A DNA stretch of 6,987 bases from NCBI GenBank assembly GCA_011053085.1, contig DSBE01000390.1, positions 1-6,987 on the forward strand. The letters are read 5' to 3'. The notes under the pieces are model-generated. The model did not search any database and had not been told where the DNA came from. It was given only the letters and a program-made list of their open reading frames with translations. Source of the DNA: Chloroflexota bacterium. GTDB lineage: Bacteria > Chloroflexota > Anaerolineae > Anaerolineales > Anaerolineaceae. The position numbers were made by a program, and so were the translations under genes. Shown piece by piece: positions 1 through 6,685 of this stretch (positions within the stretch are counted from its first letter, which is position 1; the number at the start of each line of letters is the position of its first letter).

Positions 1-3
1 AAA

Positions 4-12
4 TGATACAAT
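4..12 (+). promoter_or_regulatory. Possible extended -10 promoter element for the M20 peptidase operon
   Basis: TGATACAAT reads as an extended -10 (TG, one base, then TACAAT, five of six matches to TATAAT). It would start transcription near position 19, giving a leader of about 20 nt before the ATG at 38. Any -35 box would lie outside the window, so this rests on one short motif in an AT-rich leader. Confidence 0.3.
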
Positions 13-37
13 CAATTGAAATAGAAATTGAGGCAAA

Positions 38-1423
38 ATGAACATACAACAATTGCTTACATTCGCACAACAAAACTTTGATCGGTTTCTCGAGGAATTG
101 AACGCATTTATTGCTATCGAATCAGTATCTTCAGACCCTGAGCGCAGCCATGACATCAGAAAAGCGGCAGATTGGTTATCGAACAAATTGAATTCATTGG
201 GGTTGGATCACGTAGCAATCTTTGATACTCCCTTGCATCCAATCGTCTTTGCCGAAAAAATATTCGACAAAAGCGCACCTACAATCCTGATCTATGGCCA
301 TTATGATGTGCAACCAGAGAGCCCTGTCGAACTTTGGAATACGCCACCGTTTGATGCAACGGTGGTTGGCACTCGCCTGGTAGCGCGCGGGTCGACTGAC
401 ATGAAAGGGCAAATCATTGCCGGACTGGCAGCGGTTGAGGCTTTGTTATTCGGCAAGGAGGAGCTGCCCTTCAACCTAAAGTTTATTTATGAGGGAGAAG
501 AGGAAATCGGTTCACCTTCGATTCGGGATTTTTTAGAGGAACATAAGGAATTGCTGGCAGCGGACACAGTTTTGAATTTAGACGCTGGCATGATCAACGC
601 TGATACTCCATCGATTACCTATGCCTTGAGGGGACTGGCTTATTTTGAACTCTTGGTCAAAGGGCCCGCCCAAGATTTACATTCAGGTGTCTTCGGTGGC
701 GTGGTCGATAACCCTGCCATAGTCCTGAGCCAACTGATTGCGGGAATGAAAGATGATCAGCGCCGAATTACGTTACCGGGGTTTTATGAAGATGTACGCT
801 CTTTGTCTGACAAAGAACGCGAAGAACTGGCAAGAGTTCCCCAAACTGCGGACACATATTTATCGCAAACAGGTGTTCCACATTTGGCTGGCGAACAGGG
901 GTATACCTGTATCGAACAGAACACAGCCCGTCCCACACTTGATGTGCATGGATTGCTCTCTGGATTCACCGGCGAAGGCGCAAAGACCGTCATTCCTGCC
1001 TGGGCATTGGCAAAGCTATCCATGCGGTTGGTGCCTGACCAGGACCCGGTCAAAGTGGCTGACCAATTGAAGCAGTATTTATCTGAAAATGCACCTCCCA
1101 CTGTGATCTGGGATGTAAAAACCTTCACTGGCGGCTATCCTGCGTTTTGTGATCCTGACCAGCCAGCCAGCAAAGCATTGCAAGACGCTTTTGAACTTAC
1201 CTGGGGCAAAAGACCGGTTTTAAAACGGGAGGGAGCGAGTATTCCGATCGTTACTGAAATGAAAGAAATCCTGGGCATTGATTCTGTGCTGAGTGGGTTC
1301 GCGTTACCCGAGGACAATATGCATGCACCCAACGAAACTTTGAATCTGGAGGTTTGGCGCAAAGGAATCCTGACCATCATCCACTTTTTTGACCTATATA
1401 GCAAACAAATGGCGGACGCATGA
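38..1423 (+). CDS. M20 family metallopeptidase (dipeptidase-like)
   Basis: Probable cytosolic zinc-dependent peptidase of the M20 family, the group holding carnosinase/CNDP-like dipeptidases, ArgE and DapE. Expected role is hydrolysis of dipeptides or similar small substrates; the actual substrate cannot be read from the sequence. At 461 residues it has the usual length for the dipeptidase branch. Visible metal-site motifs are GHYDVQP (H88), a bridging Asp in GSTDMKG (D121), EGEEEIGS at 152-159 (E155 as likely catalytic base, E156 as ligand), NLDAG (D182) and HAPNE near the C-terminus (H429). The LHSG motif (H215) marks the start of the inserted dimerisation domain, roughly residues 190-370. 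There is no signal peptide. The residue after the bridging Asp is Met, where dipeptidases usually have Asp or Asn. A GAGG Shine-Dalgarno at 30-33, 4 nt before the ATG, supports the start. The stop overlaps the next gene's start by 4 nt. Confidence 0.93.
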   Translation: MNIQQLLTFAQQNFDRFLEELNAFIAIESVSSDPERSHDIRKAADWLSNKLNSLGLDHVAIFDTPLHPIVFAEKIFDKSAPTILIYGHYDVQPESPVELWNTPPFDATVVGTRLVARGSTDMKGQIIAGLAAVEALLFGKEELPFNLKFIYEGEEEIGSPSIRDFLEEHKELLAADTVLNLDAGMINADTPSITYALRGLAYFELLVKGPAQDLHSGVFGGVVDNPAIVLSQLIAGMKDDQRRITLPGFYEDVRSLSDKEREELARVPQTADTYLSQTGVPHLAGEQGYTCIEQNTARPTLDVHGLLSGFTGEGAKTVIPAWALAKLSMRLVPDQDPVKVADQLKQYLSENAPPTVIWDVKTFTGGYPAFCDPDQPASKALQDAFELTWGKRPVLKREGASIPIVTEMKEILGIDSVLSGFALPEDNMHAPNETLNLEVWRKGILTIIHFFDLYSKQMADA

Positions 1424-2343
1424 AAGAAAAAGAGTTGAAACTACCGGCGTATGGCGGCCAGGCACTAATCGAAGGTGTGATGATGCGCGGGAAACATGCC
1501 CTGGGGGTCGCCATGCGCGCACCCGATGGCGAAATCGTCATCAAGACAGAAAAGTTGCCGGCGATTTACGCAAGCAATTTCCGCAAGGTGCCCTTTTTAA
1601 GAGGGAGCATTCTTTTGCTGGATGCAATGGGTTTGGGCATGCGTATCCTTACCGATTCGGCAAACCTGCAAACTGGAGAGGATGAGAAAATCGAAGGCTA
1701 TCAATTGGTCCTGACGGTGATGTTTTCACTTACCATAGCTATCTTGCTATTCTTCGTCTTACCAACGGTGGTTGCCGAATTAATCAGCCGGTGGATTTCG
1801 ATGCAACCCTGGGCATTGAACCTGGTTGAGGGGGGCATTCGGCTGGTTTTCATCATTGCCTATGTATGGGGAGTTGGCCTCATTAAGGATATTCAACGTG
1901 TCTATTCCTATCATGGTGCTGAGCACAAAACCATCAACGCTTTTGAGAACAGCATCCCTTTGATTCCATCAGAGGTGAAGAAATGCAGCCGGGAGCATCC
2001 CAGATGCGGCACCTCCTTCATCCTTGCGGTTGCCGTGATCGCTATCATCGTTTTCACTTTTATCGGCCCATTGCCAGTCTTATGGCGCATTCTTACCCGG
2101 ATAGTGTTGATACCGGTAATCGCAGGCATTGCCTACGAATATACACGTTTTTTGGCAAATAACATGGATAACAAGATAGTTTATGCCATTGCTAAGCCAA
2201 ATCTTGCGTTACAAAAGTTGACCACACGCGAACCCGATGAATCTATGCTGGAGGTGGCAATTGCTGCCTTCAATGCCATGATAGAAAAGGAGCAGGATGA
2301 ACCAATCAACACAACAACAATCAAAGAAAGAGAGCAGACCTGA
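1420..2343 (+). CDS. DUF1385 family multi-pass membrane protein (YqhQ-like)
   Basis: Member of the DUF1385/COG3872 family, for which I know no established biochemical function; family labels such as predicted metal-dependent enzyme are only predictions. Seen here: the N-terminal family signature GGQALIEGVMMRG (12-24), the YHGAEHKTINAFE motif (164-176) and EHPRCGTSF (192-200). These His, Glu and Cys residues could bind metal. By eye there are about four hydrophobic segments at roughly 95-121, 140-156, 198-218 and 223-240, with the His/Cys motifs in the loop between the second and third. The 307-residue length fits the family. The C-terminal tail after about 285 is polar and Thr/Glu-rich; most of it is encoded in DNA shared with the next gene, so it is probably poorly constrained. 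The start ATG overlaps the peptidase stop as ATGA with only a weak GCGGA-like ribosome site, which suggests translational coupling. Confidence 0.92.
   Translation: MKEKELKLPAYGGQALIEGVMMRGKHALGVAMRAPDGEIVIKTEKLPAIYASNFRKVPFLRGSILLLDAMGLGMRILTDSANLQTGEDEKIEGYQLVLTVMFSLTIAILLFFVLPTVVAELISRWISMQPWALNLVEGGIRLVFIIAYVWGVGLIKDIQRVYSYHGAEHKTINAFENSIPLIPSEVKKCSREHPRCGTSFILAVAVIAIIVFTFIGPLPVLWRILTRIVLIPVIAGIAYEYTRFLANNMDNKIVYAIAKPNLALQKLTTREPDESMLEVAIAAFNAMIEKEQDEPINTTTIKEREQT
2285..2292 (+). promoter_or_regulatory. Ribosome binding site of the comEA-like gene
   Basis: AAAAGGAG lies inside the end of the DUF1385 gene, 4 nt before the ATG at 2297. It fixes the start of the comEA-like gene within the preceding reading frame. 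No other plausible start codon occurs before the membrane anchor of that protein. Confidence 0.7.
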
Positions 2344-2884
2344 TCTTTTTTACCTTGCATTGGCTGTTTTGTTTGGATTTGGCGTTGGCGGACTAATCCT
2401 GATCTTGAACAAACGTCCAAAATTGGAGCCAATTCAGATATTGCCGACAACAACGCCGGTGCTGATGGCGGTGCATGTCTCGGGTGCGGTGCAGAAGCCT
2501 GGTGTAATCTATGTAGCTCGCGACACAAGGATTGGCGAAGTTATAGATGAGGCTGGCGGCTTTTCTGTCGATGCTGATCAGGATTCATTGAACCTGGCCG
2601 CCTATGTGTATGATGGGCAACGGATTCACGTCCCTTCCCTAACAGAAGTCTCAGTGCAGCCACTGGAAGACCAGGACGAATCATTCAGTTACCCGATCAA
2701 TATCAATCATTGCTCGGTAGATGACTTGATTAGCCTGCCTGGCATCGGAGAAACCAAAGCAGCAGCGATTATAAAATACCGGGAGGCCAACGGCGGATTT
2801 ACCACGGTTGAAGATATCCTGAATGTATCGGGGATCGGGCCTTCCATTTTTTCTGACATCAAAGAATTAATAACCGTGAAATAA
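2297..2884 (+). CDS. comEA: ComEA-like protein: membrane anchor, SLBB and helix-hairpin-helix DNA-binding domains
   Basis: Resembles ComEA, the membrane-anchored receptor that binds incoming double-stranded DNA outside the cell membrane during natural transformation. The 195-residue protein has a short Gln/Lys-rich N-terminus, one transmembrane anchor at about 17-38, and a linker. An SLBB-type beta-grasp domain follows at about 57-113 (VHVSGAVQKPGVI, then AGGF and GQRIHVP). A C-terminal helix-hairpin-helix pair occupies 134-195, with ININHCSVDDLISLPGIG at 134-151, YREANGGF at 161-168 and a second GIG at 179-181. This is the full Gram-positive-type ComEA architecture, and the domain is complete. 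No comEC or comEB is visible nearby, so a role in DNA uptake is inferred; other HhH proteins of this shape may simply bind DNA at the envelope. Its first 47 nt overlap the DUF1385 gene in another frame. Confidence 0.88.
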   Translation: MNQSTQQQSKKESRPDLFYLALAVLFGFGVGGLILILNKRPKLEPIQILPTTTPVLMAVHVSGAVQKPGVIYVARDTRIGEVIDEAGGFSVDADQDSLNLAAYVYDGQRIHVPSLTEVSVQPLEDQDESFSYPININHCSVDDLISLPGIGETKAAAIIKYREANGGFTTVEDILNVSGIGPSIFSDIKELITVK

Positions 2885-2897
2885 ATGCGGGTATACT
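2867..2897 (+). promoter_or_regulatory. Possible promoter before yqeY
   Basis: TATACT at 2892-2897 matches five of six -10 positions and sits in the only appreciable + strand gap (52 nt). The best -35-like hexamer is TTAATA at 2867-2872, with a 19-nt spacer, which is weak. If real, it would start transcription near 2904 and allow yqeY-pgpH-ybeY to be expressed independently of the upstream three genes. Confidence 0.35.
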
Positions 2898-2926
2898 AAA
2901 GTCCAGACCAAAAGTTACCAATGGTT

Positions 2927-2930
2927 GGAG
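2927..2930 (+). promoter_or_regulatory. Ribosome binding site of yqeY
   Basis: GGAG lies 6 nt before the ATG at 2937, which is good spacing and supports that start. The GG also closes a very short inverted repeat (CCAA at 2918-2921, TTGG at 2925-2928) that is probably too weak to block translation. Confidence 0.65.
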
Positions 2931-2936
2931 TGAACG

Positions 2937-3380
2937 ATGAAAATAAAAGAAAAATTGGCAATTGCCCTCAAAAACGCCATGGTAAACAAAGATACCATAG
3001 CCAAAAATACCATTCGAATGATTCTCGCCAATATAAAGAACGCAGAAATTGAGTCGCAGAAAGAGTTAGCGTATCCAGAGATCGTCAATATCCTGCACAA
3101 AGAGATCAAAATTCGCAAAGATACAATTCAGGACGCCACAACAGCCAACAGGGATGATCTCATCGCTTTGGCTGAAGCCGAACTTTCGGTTGTGCAAATT
3201 TTCTTACCAGAGGCGATGACAGCTGAACAGCTCAGGGAATTGACAGCCGACACTATTCGTGAAACCCATGCTGAATCAATTAAGGACATGGGAAAGGTGA
3301 TGCAGGCGTTGATTCCACGGCTTGAAGGCAGGATAAGTAATGCAGAGGCGAGTGCTGTTGTTAAGGAGTTGCTTTCTTAA
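2937..3380 (+). CDS. yqeY: GatB/YqeY domain protein
   Basis: Small cytosolic protein of the YqeY family, related to the C-terminal tail domain of GatB, the glutamyl/aspartyl-tRNA amidotransferase subunit. The domain in GatB helps bind tRNA; the job of the stand-alone protein is not firmly known. The 147-residue length is typical and the family pattern runs from end to end: a helical N-terminal half with IKNAEIE (33-39) and LHKEIKIRKDTI (53-64), the FLPEAM hinge (89-94), then a C-terminal tail subdomain with KDMGKVMQALIPRLEGR (116-132). It starts a three-gene block with pgpH and ybeY, as in Firmicutes such as Bacillus subtilis, where yqeY lies upstream of yqfF (pgpH) and yqfG (ybeY). The start is supported by GGAG at 6 nt. 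Confidence 0.93.
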   Translation: MKIKEKLAIALKNAMVNKDTIAKNTIRMILANIKNAEIESQKELAYPEIVNILHKEIKIRKDTIQDATTANRDDLIALAEAELSVVQIFLPEAMTAEQLRELTADTIRETHAESIKDMGKVMQALIPRLEGRISNAEASAVVKELLS

Positions 3381-3388
3381 GCGAAATC

Positions 3389-5497
3389 ATGGCACCCAAA
3401 AACCAAATCAAAACACTGCAACAACAACCAGGGCTCATGAAATGGCTGCGTGCGTTGTTGTACGGTGTCTTTGTGCTGGGTCTTGTGGCGATCATGGTCT
3501 ATCCGTATTATTTATCTGATGATGACCAGGAACAAATCATCGGCGATGTAAGTAATGCCGACATTCTTGCTCCGTATACACTGACCTACCAAAGTTCCCT
3601 CTTAACTGAAAGCGCACGCGAATTGGCTGCGAACCAGGTGGAGCCAATTTACTTTGAAGTTGACCCGTCTATCGCACGGCAACAAATCGAACGCCTCCAG
3701 ATCATCTTGAACTACATTGATCTGATCCGCCACGATACATTTGCATCGACGGAGGAAAAACTCTCCGACCTCGCCATTGTTCCTGAGCTTTCAATGACAA
3801 CAGAATTGGCAGTGAGCCTTCTGAACCTTTCTGCAAATGAATGGGAGTTGATGCAGCAGGAATCAATCATTGTTCTTGAACAGGTTATGCGCAATACCAT
3901 TCGCAACGGTGACATAGAATCAGCTCGAGAACAAATACCCCGCTTGATCAGCTTTACCTTTGCTGAGGAATCTACCCAGATAATAACTGAAATCGTTAGT
4001 CCGCTGGTTGTCGCAAATTCGCTTTTTAATGCCGAAGCAACTGAAACAGCCAGGCAAACAGCGCGCAGCCAGGTAGAACCAATTACCACCACTTATGTTT
4101 CAGGGCAAAGAATCATTGGACGCGGCGAGATCATCACTCCTCTGATCTGGGAATCATTAGAACAATACAATCTGGTTGAGATCAGTGACACAACCCGTGA
4201 TTTGATAGCCGCGGTTGTAATTGCCGTTGTGATTGGTATCGGGTTTATCAGTTCTGTATCTTTTGACAAGAATAAACTGGGGAACAAGAAATTCTTAGGA
4301 ACAGCTTTGTTGGTGCTGTTCTTTCTTCTGTATTTGTTCATGGCAAGATTCCTGGTCCCGGGCCACACCATTATCCCCTATCTGTATCCGGTGGCTGGTT
4401 TTGGGCTTGCAATCAGTTTTATTTACTCAACAACGGTCGGCATTGTTACAAGCCTTTTCCTGGGCCTTTTGAGCGCCTTTGCATTGCCAATAGATATGAG
4501 CCTGACCGCTTATTACTTCATCACGTCAGTGGTCGGGTTGTTTGTGCTGGGTGATGGAAGGCGGATCGCCAAATTCATCGAGTCATCTCTTGTGATTGGA
4601 TTGGTCGGTTCTGCTGTGGTCATAGCCTATCGTCTGCCGTCACCAAATATGGATTGGGTAGGCGTCATTTCTTTATCGCTCGCAGCCTTTGCCAATGGTA
4701 TTTTTTCGTCGATATTGGCACTGTTTTTCCGTTTCTTATTTGGCAAGGCCCTCGATATCATCACGCCGCTTGAACTGTTGGATCTTTCTCGCCCCGATCA
4801 TCCATTGCTGCAACGCCTGCTTTCCTATGCGCCTGGCAGTTACCAACACAGCCTGCAAGTATCCAACCTGGCAGAGCAGGCAGCGCGCGTCATCGGAGCA
4901 GATGCGCTCTTGACCCGAGTTGGCGCATTATTTCATGATGTCGGTAAGGCGCAAAACCCGCAATATTTTATCGAGAACCAGGTGCCCGGCCAACCCAACC
5001 CGCATGAGGACCTCCCGCCACAAAAAAGTTCGAAAACTATTCAAGACCATGTAACCGAAGGCTTGCAACTCGCAAAAAAATACAAACTACCAAAACAAAT
5101 TCAATCTTTTATTGCTGAACATCATGGCACCAGTGTCACCAATTACCAGCTTGTGCAAGCACTGAACCAATCTGATGACCCTGATGCCATCGATCCCAAT
5201 GATTTTCAATATCCAGGGCCTGCACCTGCCTCGCGGGAAACTGCCCTGGTAATGCTTGCGGATAGTTGTGAGGCTCGCTCGCGGGCCGAATTGCCCGGCA
5301 ATATTGATGAATTGCGTGCAATCATTGCTGACCAGATAGAGAAAGTAAGAGAATCGGGACAGTTAGATAATACGGAATTGACGTTGCGTGATCTTGCTGC
5401 AATCCGGGAAAGTTTTGTTAATACCCTGATTAACACACAGCACACGCGCATTAAATACCCAAAACGTGTCGAATCAACTGGTGAAGATGAAAAATGA
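3389..5497 (+). CDS. pgpH: 7TM-HD membrane phosphohydrolase, PgpH-type cyclic-di-AMP phosphodiesterase
   Basis: PgpH-family proteins cleave the second messenger cyclic-di-AMP at the inner face of the membrane. Order seen: a first transmembrane helix at about 18-40, an extracytoplasmic 7TMR-HDED domain at about 41-268 (ending in the GQRIIGRGEIITP signature at 239-251), seven hydrophobic segments between 271 and 450, then a cytoplasmic HD domain from about 470. Metal-site residues are present: H487 in YQHS, H516-D517 in FHDVGK, H554 in DHVTEG, H578-H579 in EHHG and D625 in LADSCEA. At 702 residues it is close to the length of characterised members. The ATG at 3389 is 8 nt after the yqeY stop and lacks a well-placed Shine-Dalgarno; the nearest AAGGAG is 20 nt away. 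A stop at 3362-3364 rules out earlier starts, and the only near alternative is Met17 at 3437. The enzymatic role is inferred from the family. HD phosphodiesterase of another nucleotide is possible but less likely. Confidence 0.92.
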   Translation: MAPKNQIKTLQQQPGLMKWLRALLYGVFVLGLVAIMVYPYYLSDDDQEQIIGDVSNADILAPYTLTYQSSLLTESARELAANQVEPIYFEVDPSIARQQIERLQIILNYIDLIRHDTFASTEEKLSDLAIVPELSMTTELAVSLLNLSANEWELMQQESIIVLEQVMRNTIRNGDIESAREQIPRLISFTFAEESTQIITEIVSPLVVANSLFNAEATETARQTARSQVEPITTTYVSGQRIIGRGEIITPLIWESLEQYNLVEISDTTRDLIAAVVIAVVIGIGFISSVSFDKNKLGNKKFLGTALLVLFFLLYLFMARFLVPGHTIIPYLYPVAGFGLAISFIYSTTVGIVTSLFLGLLSAFALPIDMSLTAYYFITSVVGLFVLGDGRRIAKFIESSLVIGLVGSAVVIAYRLPSPNMDWVGVISLSLAAFANGIFSSILALFFRFLFGKALDIITPLELLDLSRPDHPLLQRLLSYAPGSYQHSLQVSNLAEQAARVIGADALLTRVGALFHDVGKAQNPQYFIENQVPGQPNPHEDLPPQKSSKTIQDHVTEGLQLAKKYKLPKQIQSFIAEHHGTSVTNYQLVQALNQSDDPDAIDPNDFQYPGPAPASRETALVMLADSCEARSRAELPGNIDELRAIIADQIEKVRESGQLDNTELTLRDLAAIRESFVNTLINTQHTRIKYPKRVESTGEDEK

Positions 5498-5955
5498 TCG
5501 TGCTGGGTATTGAAATATCTGCCAATGTGGACATCTCCCTACAGGATTTTGAGCCTGTGGTTGATACCGCCTTTGAACATTTCTCATTGGATCAAAACGG
5601 ATATTCCATTGGCATAACCCTTACTGATGATCAGAGAATTCAACAGTTGAACAGTCAATATCGTGGTATTGACCGCCCCACAGATGTCCTGTCTTTCGAA
5701 GCGCATGAATTTGATCCCGATACGGAGACGACTTACCTGGGCGACATCATCATCTCGTATGAAACGGCGCAGCGGCAAGCTGAGCGCGCCCAACATACGT
5801 TGACGATCGAGATATTGATGCTTACCATGCATGGATTGCTGCATATTATGGGCTTCGACCATCATGATGAAGCCAGCAAAAACGAGATGTGGCAAATACA
5901 AGCGGATCTGCTTTCTCAAGCTGGCGTATATCCAAAACACCTGCCAGAAGATTAG
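5494..5955 (+). CDS. ybeY: Endoribonuclease YbeY (16S rRNA maturation factor)
   Basis: YbeY is a zinc-dependent single-strand endoribonuclease that helps process the 3' end of 16S rRNA and takes part in 70S ribosome quality control. The metal-binding signature [11 protein letters not shown] spans 113-123, giving ligands H113, H117 and H123. The conserved N-terminal motifs are also present: NSQYR (53-57, with R57 in the place of the functionally important Arg), PTDVLSF (62-68) and LGDI (82-85). The 153-residue length is standard. The start ATG overlaps the pgpH stop as ATGA, so translation is probably coupled; a GGTGA-like site lies about 9 nt upstream. The pgpH-ybeY pairing matches Firmicutes, but the usual followers dgkA, cdd and era are absent and the gene meets a convergent regulator instead. 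All catalytic residues are intact. Confidence 0.95.
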   Translation: MIVLGIEISANVDISLQDFEPVVDTAFEHFSLDQNGYSIGITLTDDQRIQQLNSQYRGIDRPTDVLSFEAHEFDPDTETTYLGDIIISYETAQRQAERAQHTLTIEILMLTMHGLLHIMGFDHHDEASKNEMWQIQADLLSQAGVYPKHLPED

Positions 5956-6611
5956 TTGTCGAGGTATTCTTTCAGGCTGTGTTCAACTGCATACGCAGCT
6001 GCTTCCGCGCGGTTGCTTACCCCCAATTTCGAAAGAATACTGCTGACATAGTTTCTTACCGTGCCCTCACCAAGATAGAGGGTTTTAGCGATCTCGCGGT
6101 TGGTCTTTCCTTCTGATACCAATTGCAGAACATGTCTTTCTTGTTGGCTCAGATTGACAAAAGCGGCAGATTCCTCTTCTTTTACCGCCCGGCGAACTTC
6201 TTGAAAGACGCGTTGGGTCACCGCTGGATCAAGCGATCCTTCTCCACGGCTGACCGCTTTGAGCGAGCGGATCAAGTCATCACCACCAATTTGCTTCAGC
6301 ACATACCCGGAAGCTCCCGCCCGAATGGCCGAAAACAACATTTCGTCCTCTGCGTAAGAAGTCAACATAATGATGCGCATATCAGGATGCGAAGCGATGA
6401 TCTGTTCACACGCATCGATACCCGACATGCCAGGCAAGCGGATGTCCATCAGTACGATATCTGGCACAAGGAGATTGATTTTTTCAATGGCTTCTTTGGC
6501 GGTTCCTGCTTCGCCAATCACTTCAAATGCATCTTGATGGCTTAATAACGTTCTGAGCCCAAGGCGCACAACTTCATGGTCATCTACTAAGAAAATAGTT
6601 TTCTTTGGCAA
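5952..6611 (-). CDS. NarL/LuxR-family two-component response regulator
   Basis: DNA-binding response regulator that should be phosphorylated by a sensor histidine kinase and then control transcription. The N-terminal receiver domain (about 4-120) has the acidic pair D10-D11, the phosphoacceptor D56 in LMDIRLPG, T84 in MLTSY and K106 in GYVLK, all intact. A linker of about 30 residues leads to a LuxR-type HTH (about 152-217) with [20 protein letters not shown] (154-173), [11 protein letters not shown] (183-193) and [10 protein letters not shown] (195-204). The 219-residue length is normal. The start codon is TTG (6609-6611): a TGA two codons upstream excludes any earlier start, and the receiver begins almost at once, so a later one would break the domain. 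GGAG 6 nt upstream supports it. No histidine kinase is in the window, so signal and targets are unknown. NarL/LiaR/DevR-like is as far as the sequence allows. Confidence 0.94.
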   Translation of the reverse strand: MPKKTIFLVDDHEVVRLGLRTLLSHQDAFEVIGEAGTAKEAIEKINLLVPDIVLMDIRLPGMSGIDACEQIIASHPDMRIIMLTSYAEDEMLFSAIRAGASGYVLKQIGGDDLIRSLKAVSRGEGSLDPAVTQRVFQEVRRAVKEEESAAFVNLSQQERHVLQLVSEGKTNREIAKTLYLGEGTVRNYVSSILSKLGVSNRAEAAAYAVEHSLKEYLDN

Positions 6612-6617
6612 TTTTCA

Positions 6618-6621
6618 CTCC
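6618..6621 (-). promoter_or_regulatory. Ribosome binding site deciding the TTG start of the response regulator
   Basis: On the - strand GGAG lies 6 nt before the TTG at 6611. Together with an in-frame TGA at 6615-6617, immediately upstream, it makes TTG the only sensible initiation codon for a complete receiver domain. Confidence 0.7.
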
Positions 6622-6653
6622 AGATATGGATAACAATAAAGAATTTCACATGA

Positions 6654-6685
6654 ATTATACACACATTACCACTCATGGTGATCAA
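6654..6685 (-). promoter_or_regulatory. Probable promoter of the response regulator
   Basis: On the - strand a perfect TATAAT occupies 6659-6654. The best -35 candidate is TTGATC at 6685-6680, four of six matches but with a long 20-nt spacer, overlapping the pfkB stop codon. Transcription would start near 6647, giving a leader of about 35 nt before the TTG. This would let the regulator be expressed apart from the upstream kinase gene. The -10 is strong; the -35 is weak. Confidence 0.45.

Noticed and set aside
784..1128. Open frame of 114 codons on the - strand.
   Set aside because: It lies antisense within the well-supported M20 peptidase gene, and its translation shows no recognisable domain.
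2181..2528. Open frame of 115 codons on the - strand across the DUF1385/comEA junction.
   Set aside because: Its composition is unlike a folded protein, and both + strand genes are strongly supported by family motifs.
2907..2928. Repeated CCAA with a downstream TTGG in the yqeY leader, as a possible regulatory hairpin or terminator.
   Set aside because: Only a 4-bp stem with a 3-nt loop and no U-tract. It is too weak to call a terminator or riboswitch.
6123..6545. Open frame of 140 codons on the + strand opposite the response regulator.
   Set aside because: It is a shadow of the regulator's coding strand, with no ribosome site and no family resemblance.
6624..6651. GGATAACAAT ... AATTTCACATG resembling the E. 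coli lac operator/leader (and cloning-vector sequence).
   Set aside because: The match is broken by inserted bases and lacks the rest of the operator symmetry. It lies between native genes in the leader of the response regulator, so chance resemblance is the simplest explanation.
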